DNA from: Prinia subflava | Lineage: Eukaryota > Chordata > Aves > Passeriformes > Cisticolidae | DNA: 64,000 nucleotides | Reading direction: 5' to 3' | NCBI RefSeq assembly: GCF_021018805.1 | Contig: NC_086247.1 | Span: forward strand, 139,744,102-139,808,101 | Shown: in pieces, positions 13,902-26,600 of the stretch | How positions within the stretch are numbered: position 1 is the stretch's first letter | How the letters are laid out: each line of letters opens with the position of its first letter | The notes under the pieces: model-generated | Databases searched by the model: none | What the model was told of the DNA's origin: nothing | What the model saw: the letters and a program-made list of their open reading frames with translations, nothing else | Position numbers and translations under genes: made by a program

Positions 13902-16900
13902 ACAAACATAGCTGAAACACAATCAGAGATGCAGAGGAATCTCACACAGGAATCTCAGCCACATGCAGATCTGGGAATGCTCTCGCTTGTTTATCTGGCA
14001 TGAGCTTGTGTGTGTTTGGTCAGTAAGGAGAGAAAGTGAGAACAGCCAGGGAGGGAAGTGCCAAGCAGCTCCTAAGGACAGCAGACACCTGGGGAGTGAC
14101 GTGGGAAGCAGCCACATGCAGGGTGATCCTTGTGGACACACCCTGAGCTGCCCACAGGTGGTGAGGGGGGAGGTTGTTTCTGCATCTGGTCCCCAGTGCT
14201 CATTTTTTCCCAACAGACATACCCTCCATGAGTTTGTGAAGCATATTTAAAAGCTATTTATAGTTTTAGTTTCTATAATAGAAAATATTTCTGCTTGGAA
14301 TTAATTGGTAAATGGCTGGTTGATTTTCTAATCTGCTCTGATTTTAGAAACAATGAAAATTTTTAACTCACATTCTGTTATCACTCCTAATTCCATGGCT
14401 TTACTGTATCTGTCAGATAAGAAGGATTCTGTTGTATTTTGGAGAAAACTACAATCAATTTCTTGACTCAAGTGAAGCAATTCAATGCCTCTTGCTATCT
14501 TTATCACCTTTCTCTGCTGCTTTTCTACATTTTTATTCTTTCTGAGGTAGGATTGCCAGAGGTAGATGTAGTAGTCAAGATGTGGGCATACCATCCGTAC
14601 ATACAGCAGGACAATGAATTTTTTTGAGTTTTGTTTTTCTTTGTTTATTATCTTCTGCAGATTTTTATTTCAATAATCCAATAGATTTTAATGTTATTTA
14701 CTTAATACCAAGAGTTATTTCTCTTTGTAGACCTAACTACAATAACTCTTAGGTTTTTTTTTTTTTTTTGGAGAGGAAAGATGAATTATGGTAGCTTAGA
14801 ACCCATTTTTTATCTTCCCAGTGTGCACTTACAGAAATGATGGTGACTTCTCTCCAGGTAACTATATTTGTCCATTTTCGATGTTACATCTGTAATAGTT
14901 CCTGCTAATAACTTTCCTGAGATGGAGGTCACACTCAGGAGCTTAGAGTTTCCAGGATCATATTGGGACACCTTGTGAAGGAATTATGTTTGTCACATTC
15001 TGTTTCCCTGGTACTGAGATTTTAGAATGATCACAGTATTGTCACATTTTGGAGCAGAGACTTGGAGTTTGGCAGCAGAACCTCTCTGATATTAGTGGTG
15101 CAAATTTGCTATTTTTAGGAATGCTGTCAAATTTTGGCCAATTAAGTCTGGGAAAACAGTTCCTATGTTCAGTTAATACTGATATATTTTTCTTAACTGT
15201 AAGACATCCAATTTTATTGTCTTGACTTCTTTATGGCAATTGTGAATGGCCTATAATTTTTAGAAATATTGCATCTATATGTGGCATTCTTCATTAAATG
15301 ATCCTATGTATTAATTAGACTCTTCCTCTGCTGTGCCTTGTAGGAAGTGGGGTCATTGGATCCCTACAGCTGTTTCTCTCTCCCTGCCTCCTTCCTGGCT
15401 TAGCAAAGAGGTGCCTTAGTCTGAGCTCAGCAGAATGCCCAGCATTTCTGCCATGGTCCTGAAAGTCACTGTGGCTAAAACTGAGACTGGGTAATGTCTC
15501 AGGCTTTCCCTGTTCAAACACTACAAGTGGAGAGCTTGCAGATGCAGACTGACTGCTGCACAGGTCTGCTGGGCAGCTGCATTTTAGAGAAGACAAAGAG
15601 AATGTGGCTAGCAGGAAAAACCAAAAACTGAATGGCAAAGGAAGGAGAATCCCCTCAGGAATCTTATAATTAATCCATGATTCTTGGAGTCAGTGTGTGT
15701 ATCTGCATCACCAAATAGCTTTGTAATTAATGAGAAGATATGTGACCTCTCCTGATTTCTCTGTGTAGAAGACAGCAGTGAGCTGCTGGGCAGCTTCCTT
15801 GTGTTGTTAACCTAAATGGCCCAGAATTGTTCAGATCCTATGTGGGTATAACTGCATTTACACATGATGAAATTTCTTGAAAGGCAGGGCAGAGAATGTA
15901 GTACATGTTTATCCTTCTCTTATTTTTTTTTCTTTAGATATTTGAGAAGCTATATTCATACTAAAGCAAAATAAAAACCAACACTCGAAGCCCAGTTTTT
16001 GAGACACAGTAGCAAGTTTCTTGTTTGAGAAAGTCTTGTGTGTGCAACCTTTGGAGAACTTGTGCAAACAGAAGATTACTTTTTCTGCAAGATCCCTGCT
16101 TCCTACAGTGCATGAAACTTGGTCCTCATGGAATGAATTTGTCTCTGATATTCCCAGATAATTTCTTTTCAGAATATGTAAACTGCATGTGCAGTAAATG
16201 AGGCAGAGATGTGCCTCAGGAAAATAAAGGGTTCAGGCAGCTGCACAGCCCCCCCAGTAGGACTGAAATTCTGTCTTACTGTATGATCCTGGCCCAGTTA
16301 TGCTAGTAAAAGCTGGAAAAGTGGTGGAAGATACAATTTGGAAATGTCAAAAGTGAAATCAGTGGAAACCCGGAACACACAAAGTGTTAATTTAACACTG
16401 GGAAAAAATCAAAGCTCACCTTGGACTTTCAGAATAGGTTGACATTACTGACTTTGCTCTTTACACTCGTGTATAAAATTACACCATCACCTCATCCATC
16501 ATCCAAAGTGTCTCTGAAAATGCATGACTTAATGTTTTTGAAGTATTCACAGAGGTGACCTGCCCTGTAAAGAAAGAAAGAGGAAAAAGCCAGGAAGTGA
16601 TAATCCATTTGCAAAGCATTGTTTGCAAGTTGTGCAATGTACATCAACAATTTGAATGAAATTATCAACAATAATTAGTTTAGGGACTCCCACTGTGTAA
16701 AATCAAGATGTTTCAGGTACATGATGACATATGAATTTTCCCATGAGATGTTATGACATATCAAGTACAAAGAAGCAGGAATCAAAGTTATAAGTGCAAA
16801 CTTAGTTATGGCATTTCCTAACCTGCAAGTACTTGATCACACAACACTTAGTATTTAAATACAGCATATGTCCAAGTTCAATGATTATAATCCAGCCTAG

Positions 16901-18097
16901 TAATCCGTCCAGGATTATGCTCCTTGTTGTATTAAATATGAAGTTTGAATATTTAGTCCATGTGTTTTTACAGGCTGCTCAGCAACCACCTTCTTAAAGT
17001 GAGTCATCACATTCATCTCTTTGCCTTGTTGCATGATTTATATCTTATTAAAGCTACACTTTAATGAAGAGTGAATGGATAAAATAAACATGCAGTTGCA
17101 AAGATTACATATTTATGCATTTTAAAATCATTAGCTATGATTGCTTGCTCTTGCTTTACCCAATTCATTGTGCAAATGTTACTCTGTTTTATTGTGGACA
17201 TTATTACAGGGATGGGGTTTCTGTTTGTTCAGGGACGATTTCTCTCTCACTGGAGCTGAACACTTGGAATAGAAAAAACATGGTTATGTCAGGGAGTGTT
17301 ACTTAAATTTTCAGTGAATGAGTTTACTGCACTGTAGTGTTGTATCTTGAGCTTGTCCTACTGCTAGTCACGAATCATTAGATATTATGCAGATAATACA
17401 ATAATTGGACTCCTCCACACTCATCATGGAAAGCTTTGTGGTTCTTGGTGCTGCACAGACACTGGGACAATGTGGTCTCTACACCAAATTACACAAATAG
17501 ACTGAGGGGTCTCTGACCAAGAGACTGGGGAAGGAAATTGCTGAAAGGCTGGAGGCTGCTCCTGTGCCCATCACATCCTCCATGCCCACAGCCTGCCCCA
17601 AAATAGGTGTTTCAAAATAGGTTATGGTATATATGTGACACATAGAAAGAGGAAAAAGTGGGTATAATCTGAATTCCGCTGTGGTTAGACTGAGTATCAT
17701 TTTTTTCTTAGACATTCACTATTTCACTGTAGAAATAAGCAGGACTACTTGAGGATGCTCCACTTACTGTTCTCTCCAGGATCACTTCCCTTCCGTTAGA
17801 AAAGCATTTTCACACAGGTAGTGGATCATGACTCATTCTATTAATGCTCTCGATACCTTAAATATGCTTTTAATTTTATTATTTATGTTTATAATCGTGA
17901 CTTATGTGCATAGCAGTGTGCTTGTGTTATTTTTGTATAATGGCACAGAGGGCTTTTCAAAATGAGCTTGTAAAGGCATCATTCACGGGTACTGGCTCTT
18001 TTTTCTGTGAATGCATTTTTCACTACCAACATCAGTTTATGAACATCACAATGTTCAGCTAGAATACAGTGTGTTTTATTATGGCTTATATAGTATT
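13902..18097. other. No confident gene
   Basis: Holds only the old CR1-like remnant at 14480. The rest is unassigned. Confidence 0.5.
14480..14600 (-). mobile_element. Old CR1-like remnant
   Basis: A minus-strand frame reads MVCPHLDYYIYLWQSYLRKN and continues QQRKVIKIARGIE, resembling the C-terminal part of CR1 reverse transcriptase (the V-R-P-H-L-E-Y region). Very diverged. Confidence 0.45.
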
Positions 18098-18245
18098 TGA
18101 GTACCTTACAAATATTGATTAATGTTGCCACATCTCTGTGAAGTAGCAGACGTATTCATTTGACAGATGGGGAAACTGAGGCATGGAGAGCTTATTCTGA
18201 GCTAAAATCACTTAGCAGATGTGAGGCAGTGCAGGCCTTTAATAC
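18098..18245 (+). mobile_element. MIR-like SINE remnant
   Basis: gtaccttacaaatattgatt, tgtgaagtagcag and gacagatggggaaactgagg in order are the core landmarks of MIR. An ancient amniote SINE, decayed. Confidence 0.7.
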
Positions 18246-19668
18246 AGGATCACCTTTAATCTCTGCAGCAGCATGGCTCTTTTTCTTACATGAGGACAGT
18301 TACAGATTAACGTCAGTATTTGTTCAGATATTAATCTCTACTGAACCATTTACCTACAAAAGTATTTCAACCCAAATTAAAACAAGTTTCTACTCCAGAC
18401 AAAGCTGACTGTTGCTTGTATTGTGGTCAAACTTAATCTAGATGTTTCAAAATAAATTGGTTTGTCCAGGCATTGCAGTAATTGGTGTATCAGCAGCACA
18501 GTTTTCACTCACTAAAGGATGATTGAATCAGAGGAAAAAACATCCTTGAGGAAAAGTTGAAGAAGCATTACAAGAACTGAATTGGAAAATTTATATCGAT
18601 ATATTTATTGCTTTTACTTTCTTATTATTTTTGTTGTTGTTATTACAGTTTTGACACCTTTCTTAAAAGAAACAACAATTTTTAAATTTGGAAAAGGAAA
18701 CGTGGGTGGTAAAATCACCTTAGTGGACTCTTTTATTCCTCTTTTAAAGAAATGGGAAATGTAACACAAGATTAATTTCTCATAACATTGGAGGTCTGTC
18801 ACACAGACATTTGTGTTTGAGCTGGTCTACTAAACTCTTTTCACAGTTAACAGAGATAATCAGGCTTTTCTAATGAGCAATTTATCTGAACTGTTTTAAG
18901 GATCTATTTTGGGGCAAGATTAATTGCATTCTAGAAATATCCATTTCTTTCCACTTGCCAGAAAGTCAAAGAAGTTTAATTAGAGACTAATGCAAATGTA
19001 GACATGTAAACTGAATGAGATGAATTACTGATTCTCTGTAATCTTACACAAGGTTACAATTTGCCCATACTTTTAACTGGAACACTGAAAAATATCTCCT
19101 ATACATCCAAAGCACTGATGGAATGTTAAAATACAGCAGCTTAAAAAAAAGGGCACGAAATGGAAATTTGATCAGTCATGTCCCCTGTACTAACTTCCGT
19201 AAATTTACAATTTTAAAAGTATGGCAAATTTTTCTATACCCTGGAATATTCATTTGAGCTTTCATTTTAAACTTCCATTTTGTAACTTGTAAAATTTTTT
19301 TTATGGCAGGTGTTCTATTGCAAAGTATTAAACAAGTTATAACAAAAATTGAAGAACTTTAAACTCTAAAATTAGGGAAAATTTTCAATAACTTTTCATA
19401 AAAGCTTAATTCAACTTTTCTATTTTCAATTCATGCTATTTGAAAAGCTTTAAATAATGTTTTAACCACTTTTAATTTTTTTACTTTATATTTAAATGTC
19501 CTTTGCTATAGCTATGCTACAGAAATTAAGTGCATATTTGACTTGAAGCTTAAACAATATTAAAATTTAAAAACTTCTTCTGCTGAAAAGGGATTTAGGA
19601 AGTACTTATATGCATTGAAGGGAAACAGAGCAATGGAATTTCAATGCAAATATGTTTTTAATATATAG

Positions 19669-19851
19669 TTTAATAGAAATCTTCAAAGGCTAACAAGCAA
19701 CTTAGCAAAATCTATTCGTATTCAAGACACAAGCTTTTTAAGAAAAGTTAATTACAAAAATGTAGAAGAGGATCACACTGGTATTTCTGACATTACTGTG
19801 AAAAAAAATGCTGAAGATTTACCTGACAAAGGACAAAAAAGTGACTTAAAA
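19669..19851 (+). CDS. Candidate exon, A-rich open stretch
   Basis: After tttttaatatatag a frame stays open for about 80 codons: FNRNLQRLTSNLAKSIRIQD, then TSFLRKVNYKNVEEDHTG, and so on. A possible donor gtgaag after 19851 gives 61 codons, phase 0 at both ends, compatible with exon a at 23624. A second donor (gtacag) follows 15 bases later. Composition is A-rich, so a chance open frame is a real alternative. Confidence 0.3.
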
Positions 19852-20261
19852 GTGAAGGCAACAGTACAGTGTTACCTTCCAAGTTCATTACTGAAACTGA
19901 TTAATTAGTACAGAAATTGGTGGTAGTGAATTAAGGGAAAACAAGCTATCAAAAAAGGAAAATTCCTGCATGATTGGAAGAAACTGAAGAAGTTGGAGCA
20001 CCACCTTAAAGAAGGATGTTAGATTATGAAAATAATGATTAGCAGAGAGAAGGAAGTGTAGCAATCGTGTGGGTTCACCAGGCAAGTTAAAAAAAGATCA
20101 TATTTGGAAGTAAGGTGAGCTGGACAAACCTAAGGAATTAGGTTCACCCCAATTAATCTCAGACAAGAGAAAACTGCTGCATCTGCATTCCAGGCCTTTG
20201 GCATTCACAGGGCTGATTCATACAATAATTTTAACCTGAAATTAAAAATATTTATAAAATC

Positions 20262-20320
20262 AGATTAGCATTGTTATCCATGTGCTGCAGGTGAAATCTG
20301 TGCCACAGAAAGGTAAGAAT
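20262..20320 (+). mobile_element. Possible second MIR-like remnant
   Basis: ttgttatccatgtgctgcag, then gtgccacagaaaggtaag, resembles the same MIR core with mutations. Short, so uncertain. Confidence 0.35.
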
Positions 20321-23300
20321 TCTGCCAGCCTCTCATGGGTAATACTTTAGGTTCTGCCATGAGAGTACCTTATGTCACTGTAATTTACAGCACCTCTGAT
20401 GGCAGTGCTGAGTTATGTCTGTGCTCAGTGGCTGTTTTATTTCTTTCCTCTCCATCTGAATAGAAAGCCTTGTATTTCACTCATGTAAACTCTAAATTCG
20501 TCCAGCCTTCAGGCAGGTTTCCTTCATAGTCTTGGAAAAAAAGGTGTTTTTGAAGGAGGATGGGATGGGATATGATACTTGTGCTTGTCATTTTCCAAAG
20601 TCATGCATTTCTTTCTTTTTTTTTTTCTGGCTAGTACAGTTTCAAGAATCAGCCATGATAACTACCTCTTTTTGTTTTACTGTAAACAGGCTGAAACCCA
20701 ATACAGGAAAACCTGATCAAATTACTGAATTCCATCAACCTACAGCAAGATGTATTTTACTGGTGGTTTTAGTCTGAAGGAACTAGAGGGTAGGAGATGG
20801 TAGAGTCTTATTTTCCAAGATGTTGGTCACCACATTACTGCCAATTTTCATTGCATTTTGCCTATTTCAATTTTGAAGTGTGTTTTGTGAACTTAGTATA
20901 GTAGCAAAATATTCCAGAAGAAAGAGAAGCAAAGGAGGACAGAGGTTATTAAATTTTCTCATACACTGGACAGTTGAAATGAATAATTTTTATTACTACA
21001 ATATTACTGTGTCAGTGCTCTCTGTCTGTTAGCAATTGACACTGAGCTTAATTCAGTGAGAAAACTGTCTTGTTCATAACCTGAACTGCAGCTGTTTAAT
21101 CTTGGAGAAATTGACTGCAGAAAGGATTCTTTTGCTTTCCTCCCTGTCCTATTATTTTTCAGTTTTGTGAGAGTAAAATACAAATATAAAGGAACTGAAT
21201 CTAGATTATAAGTTGAAACAAAATATTTCCTCTATTTCCAAACCAATCTGTTGGCACTTGGGTATTCTTAATTTCCATGTTTGAACACATTAATGAGCTT
21301 TTCTTCCTTAAACTGTAGTGAACCACATAACCCTCCCATAAATTAATTTTCAGCAGTTGAACACAGCATGTTTGGCTTTTGGGGACTTTGCATGAAAATA
21401 TTTTCTGTCTTGGACTTCCTAAGTTCCTCTACATGACAGTGACAGAGACTGTAGTGAAATGTGTTGGACTCTTGGATGATATTTGTAGTCCAGTATTTGA
21501 TTTCAGAGCCACCCACAAGAATCTCCTGATGGACAAAGGTAAAATCTAACACAGAGATTGAAATTTATAGGATTATCCTTAAAAGCATTGAAGTATAATT
21601 AATAACATATTTTGGAGCAAAACACTTCCATGGTTGCTAGCCATGTGGAAACAATGAATATGATTTTAAAGGAGTTTACAGCAGCAGTGGTAACCTGCAG
21701 CAACCCTTTATCTCTGTTGTCCTTTGAGCATTGAAAGATGACACAGCCCATCCAGCACTACTGTGTGAGAGGTTTCTTCTTTGTCATGTTTGTTCCCATA
21801 TGCAGCAGTTCAAAATACATACCAATACCTCCACAAGAAAATATATTCTGTAGTTTTCCAAATATTGGAGAATTTAAGTTATCAACTGCCAGGATTTCAT
21901 TGGTTTCATATCAGACTTCTCAATCTTTAAAAAGCTGATGGAAAAAAGTGAAGAAGGAACTCCATTTCTGAATAAGGTTCTGTGAATTTGTATAAATAAA
22001 ATTGAGGGGAAAAAAGGGAAACATTATTCAATTTATCAGTTTTGAAAATACTTTTATTAAATTAATTAATACTGAGTTCTTAGAGGTAGCTCATTAATTT
22101 GTAGTTTGAATGAGTATACTCAGGACTTGGATATGTTAAAATAGAAACATTTATCAGCTGACTAATGTTGTAAAAAGAGTAAACAATATAATATAAAGTT
22201 AGAATTTTTCATTATAGAATGTACCTTTGGAAACCCTCTTACCTGAAAAAGAAAGTCTTCCATGGACTATTTTAAAAGGAAGTAGTAGATGTGAAAGATA
22301 AATCTTTTCTTTAGGAAGAAGATTATCTGATTGTAACTGATTATCTGATGGTAACTATTGCCATCATGCCAAAAATCACCAGAGACCTTGGGATATGCTT
22401 CCCAAACCCAGTATTTTAACAGTATTGAGGACCATTTCTCTCTGATGCACCAGGAATTTGCTGTATCAATGAACACATTTCTAGCTGAGCTGATTGTATA
22501 TAAAAGATTCAGTCATGTTGATGTACAGAAAGTATGAATGTTAAATAATGGTAAAACATAATATGCAATGAAAATTGTATGAAAAAATTACGTGCATGAA
22601 TGTGTTTTGCCATTAAAAATACTTTCACTGTATGGAGAATATTTATACAAGTGAAGTTTATACTTTTGTAATAGCTGTCAAATAAGGAGCCTACACCAGA
22701 AGCAGAAAATACCCATAATTAAATCGGGTCCAGACAAACAATAATGTAGGGTCCTTCAATGACAATGATTACTTTCAAAGTGACACTAAAAATTATTAGG
22801 GTTATTTTCTGTGGCAGTGAGTTTTCCTTGAACAACTGCATTGTGTCTCTTTAATTGCTAAATGCTTTGAACCTGCAGGGTGATCAGGAGAAATCAGACA
22901 CCCCTGGCCATTTAAAGTTTCTGGTGCAATTCCTGAAATGACTGTCAGGCTTACATGCACCTTGTTTATGGTTTAACATATGGCAACAGAAGCACTTTTT
23001 TAAATTCTAAAAGTTAGTGAAATAATTTTGTTCAATAGTTAGCCAGGAAAACTGGAATTTATCCGTATTCTCAGTCTTTTCAGACTGTAAAAAGATTCTG
23101 TTTGGATGTTGCACTTATATTTCCACACTGGCAATTAATTTATTTCTTAACCTTTTGCATACCTGTGCCCTGAACCTTGAGGTTTTACTTCTGTAAAAAG
23201 AGGATGATTCTTATGTCTGCAGATAGCTTTGCCTGCTTGGGAACATATTCTTATCTTGCAAGTAAGTTTGTAACAACATAACAAAACTTTAAGTCTCAGT

Positions 23301-23623
23301 TTTAGGTAAACATGTAACAACATAAACATGATTTATATTAATCGTTTTTTGGTCTTGTTTTGTGCTAAATGGTGTTTCAGCTATTTTAAAGCTTCATTAC
23401 ATTAGCAGGAAAGTATGTAGTAGCTTTAATATAAATTGTTATCAAAGCTGTAAGGTATTATGTATTTACATATGAGATCCTACAGTCCAAAAGGATCCAA
23501 AATTCTTCCAAAAGAATTAAATGTAAAACATAGTTTTAAAATAAAATATGTTACTCTATGTCCTAGATTAAAGCTTGTGTGTTTTTTTCTAAAGTAACTT
23601 TTGCTTTTTTCACCATTCCCAAG

Positions 23624-23674
23624 GAACTAGAACTTCTACTAAATGGCAAAAGAAGGTTGCCATTAATAAATCAA
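23624..23674 (+). CDS. CCDC7-like exon a
   Basis: 51 bp, 17 codons (ELELLLNGKRRLPLINQ). Acceptor ttttttcaccattcccaag; donor gtgagt. Phase 0 at both ends. Confidence 0.6.
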
Positions 23675-26600
23675 GTGAGTAAAATCCAACAATCAGCAGC
23701 AGAAGCTATCCTGCAAAATGGTAAAGGAAAGCTGCTCGTGGAGAGTTCTGATTAAAGAAAATTAAATAGGTCATGAGGATATTGACAGTTTGCCTTCAGT
23801 GAAGTGCTATTTATCTTCTTGGTTTTTTTTTTTTTTGGTTTTTTTTTTTTTTTTTGGTTTTTTTTTTTTTTTTTTTGTTTTTTTCCCCAGCTTTTACTGA
23901 AACTTGACCAACTCCATAAATTCCTAAGCATGTACCAGTTCCTATCTATCTGTATGAAATGGCTACTGAAGGATGAGGTAAGGATATTATTTTACTGGGT
24001 GAGGTAAAGACATGCTACAGTGAAACGTAAAATTCTCATCTGGGGATGAAATTGCCAACCTCTGTGCTATGCAAGTGCTTTCCAAAACGTGCCCAAATTC
24101 CTGTGTCTGGACTGGTTCTTACATTGCCTTCATCACTGAGTGAAAATGCAGGGACTGCATGGGCCTGCAGCTAGAAATGCCAGAAAGGACAATTCTTAGG
24201 AGTTACAGAAAATTTTCTTCACTCTTGTCTTGCGTTGAAAAATGTAACCAAAAATGTGTATTCTATTTTCATTTGTTGAAACCAGTTGGGAGATATTGTT
24301 CTTTATCTCTTGTAACTCTAGGGGGGGAAGAGGGCAGATCCCTTCTGTTAATGGGACACCTGATAACATCAGATAAGGCAGGGCCTCCTTATCTCTTCCT
24401 CCACCCATCCTCCTCCGAGGGACATCACCTGTGAATGGGCCATTGAATGCTTCTCACATGACTGATAACATCACCTCATTCCATTGTGAGATGCTCCACC
24501 CAGTGGGAGCAGCCAAAGCCTTTCCACCGGGATAAAAGCAGCAATCCCAAATACCAAGGGAGCCTGTTTCCACTGGATTCCCAGAGCATGACTGGACTCT
24601 TTTCTTGAGGATCATCTCTACTCCAATGGGGCCACACCTGTCACTCCAGGAGGACTTACTTCAGGCTGCTTCCAACACCCTGACCAACAGGGTGTCAGGT
24701 TTGTATTCTGACTCTGTCAGTGGTCCTTTGTACTATTGCATTTATTTTTTTTTATTTTATTTTAACCCTTTTTTGTTGTTTGTTTCTTCTTTCTCTATTA
24801 AATTGTATTTCTGACTTGAAGTCTCACTGGTTTTGCTTTCAAACCAGTACAACTCTTTTCAGAAAACACCGTGTGCCAGTTTCTAGAGGAAAAGCAGACA
24901 CTGTTTAGATGTTTTCTCCACTGAACATCTTTCTGTGAAGCTTTTATCTCTGCAAAGGAAACAGTTGAGCTTTGGCACAGTAAAACTTGCTAAGCTGTCA
25001 TCAGGTACAGAAGATCTGAAAGACAAAGCAGCTTTTGAAGACAGTTAAATAGACAGAAGCACTGCTAAATGCAGCAGAGATACAGAGATCTGTATTCTAT
25101 TATTTAGGTCCCTGTTTAATTTACTCTACCACCTCACATGCACTCATTCAAGAACTGTTACTGCTCTGGCCACTCCCACTCTCAGGCTGAAGAAAGAGAC
25201 TCTAGTGAAAGTTACTGGAGATGCCATGAAAAGTAGAATTATTTAAAGAGGAACTTAAATAGGCTAAAACAAATTTTTTTACACAGATGACAGACTGTCA
25301 AACAAATTACACAAGAATGGGAATACTGGGAAAATGTACAAAATAAAAATAGGCATCAAGCTTAATGATAAAATATGTTATGAGGGAACTGTGGAGCTAT
25401 GCAGATAAACAGGGAGAATACCCACAAATGCAGAGTTGTGCATGAACTGATACCTCCTGCCCAGAAGCTTAGTGCCACTGCTGCTGGGGGTACTTCACTG
25501 GTTCTAATTTAAAACTAGCTCAGATGTTTCTTCTACTTGGCAATTAGGTATAGTGTATCTTGTGTGGTGTTCAGTTTTCTGTTAGATTTTTAAGATGCAG
25601 ATTTATGTCATGTGGACATTTAAAAGCAATACTGAAAAATGTAATTTTGATATCAAAGGGAGCTGGGCTCTGGTGGAAGAATTCAGATGGTTCAGTCTTG
25701 AGGCAAGGGTGTTGCATGAAAAAATCGAAAGGGTTTTTAAAAGGTTTTTTATAACATTTTATTAGGACTTTAAGGAAGCCTTTTGCTTGGATAAGGAGAG
25801 AAGGAGGATGTTAAGCAGATGAGGATCCCAAAATGGCATGTGGATTTTCTTTTTTAAGAGCAATGTGAGGAAAAAACTTTAAAAGTATCCTGAGAACACG
25901 TACCTAAATGTGCAGAAAGTAGAGATATGGCAAGGTTTTGGGAAGAAAGATACTAGTTCTTTTTCTCAAGTTTGGTTAAAGCTGATAAAACCTTGAAATG
26001 ACATAATTTGAGAGAAAGACAGATGGAGAATATTGCTAGAAGAACAATTAATGATGCTGAGCTTGATTTGTTAGTCATCAGCATGGAGATGATAACTGAG
26101 GATGTGTCAGCTGATGAAATTGCTTGGAGAGAGAGAGAGCATAATGTAAGATGAGCAGAAGGCTATAGATACTGCCCTGGGGAATAATGAGAGTGGGGAA
26201 AGAGCAAAAACACTCATCAAAATATCAACTACAAGAACAGTCTTGAAAAGAAATGAAGTGAAAAAAACCCCCAATCTTCAACTCTAGTAGGTGTAAAATG
26301 CCAGGAGGGCAAGAATGATCAACGGCATAAAAAATTGGAAGAAGGTAAAAGAAAGAAAGTATGGGGATGAAGGAGAGGGAGATTATGCATGTCAGGGAGC
26401 AGCAGAAGAAGGCTTTCCCACATGGGGGCCCTCTGGGAGGTGACAGTGACAGCAGGATGGCTGGACAGGGGCACAGTCCCCCTGCAGCTGGGCAAGGCAA
26501 GCCAAGCTGGGCAGGTCGTGGTTGTTGGTGTCACCAAACAGTCCAGCTGACAAGGCAAGTCCAAAGTGATGAGATGTAATCTGAGTTCAGTCCAATCAGG

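Noticed and set aside
18160..18408. 82-codon frame beginning MTDGETEAWRAYSEL
   Set aside because: Its first half is the MIR-like core (acagatggggaaactgaggc); not a gene.
20291..20312. 22-base microexon between tgctgcag and gtaaga
   Set aside because: The splice-like ends fall within a MIR-like fragment whose core resembles them.
13161..24851. The two related LTRs as the ends of one provirus
   Set aside because: Each has its own target-site duplication (about ggggt versus ACTCT), the spacing is filled with non-retroviral DNA, and a host exon lies between them.
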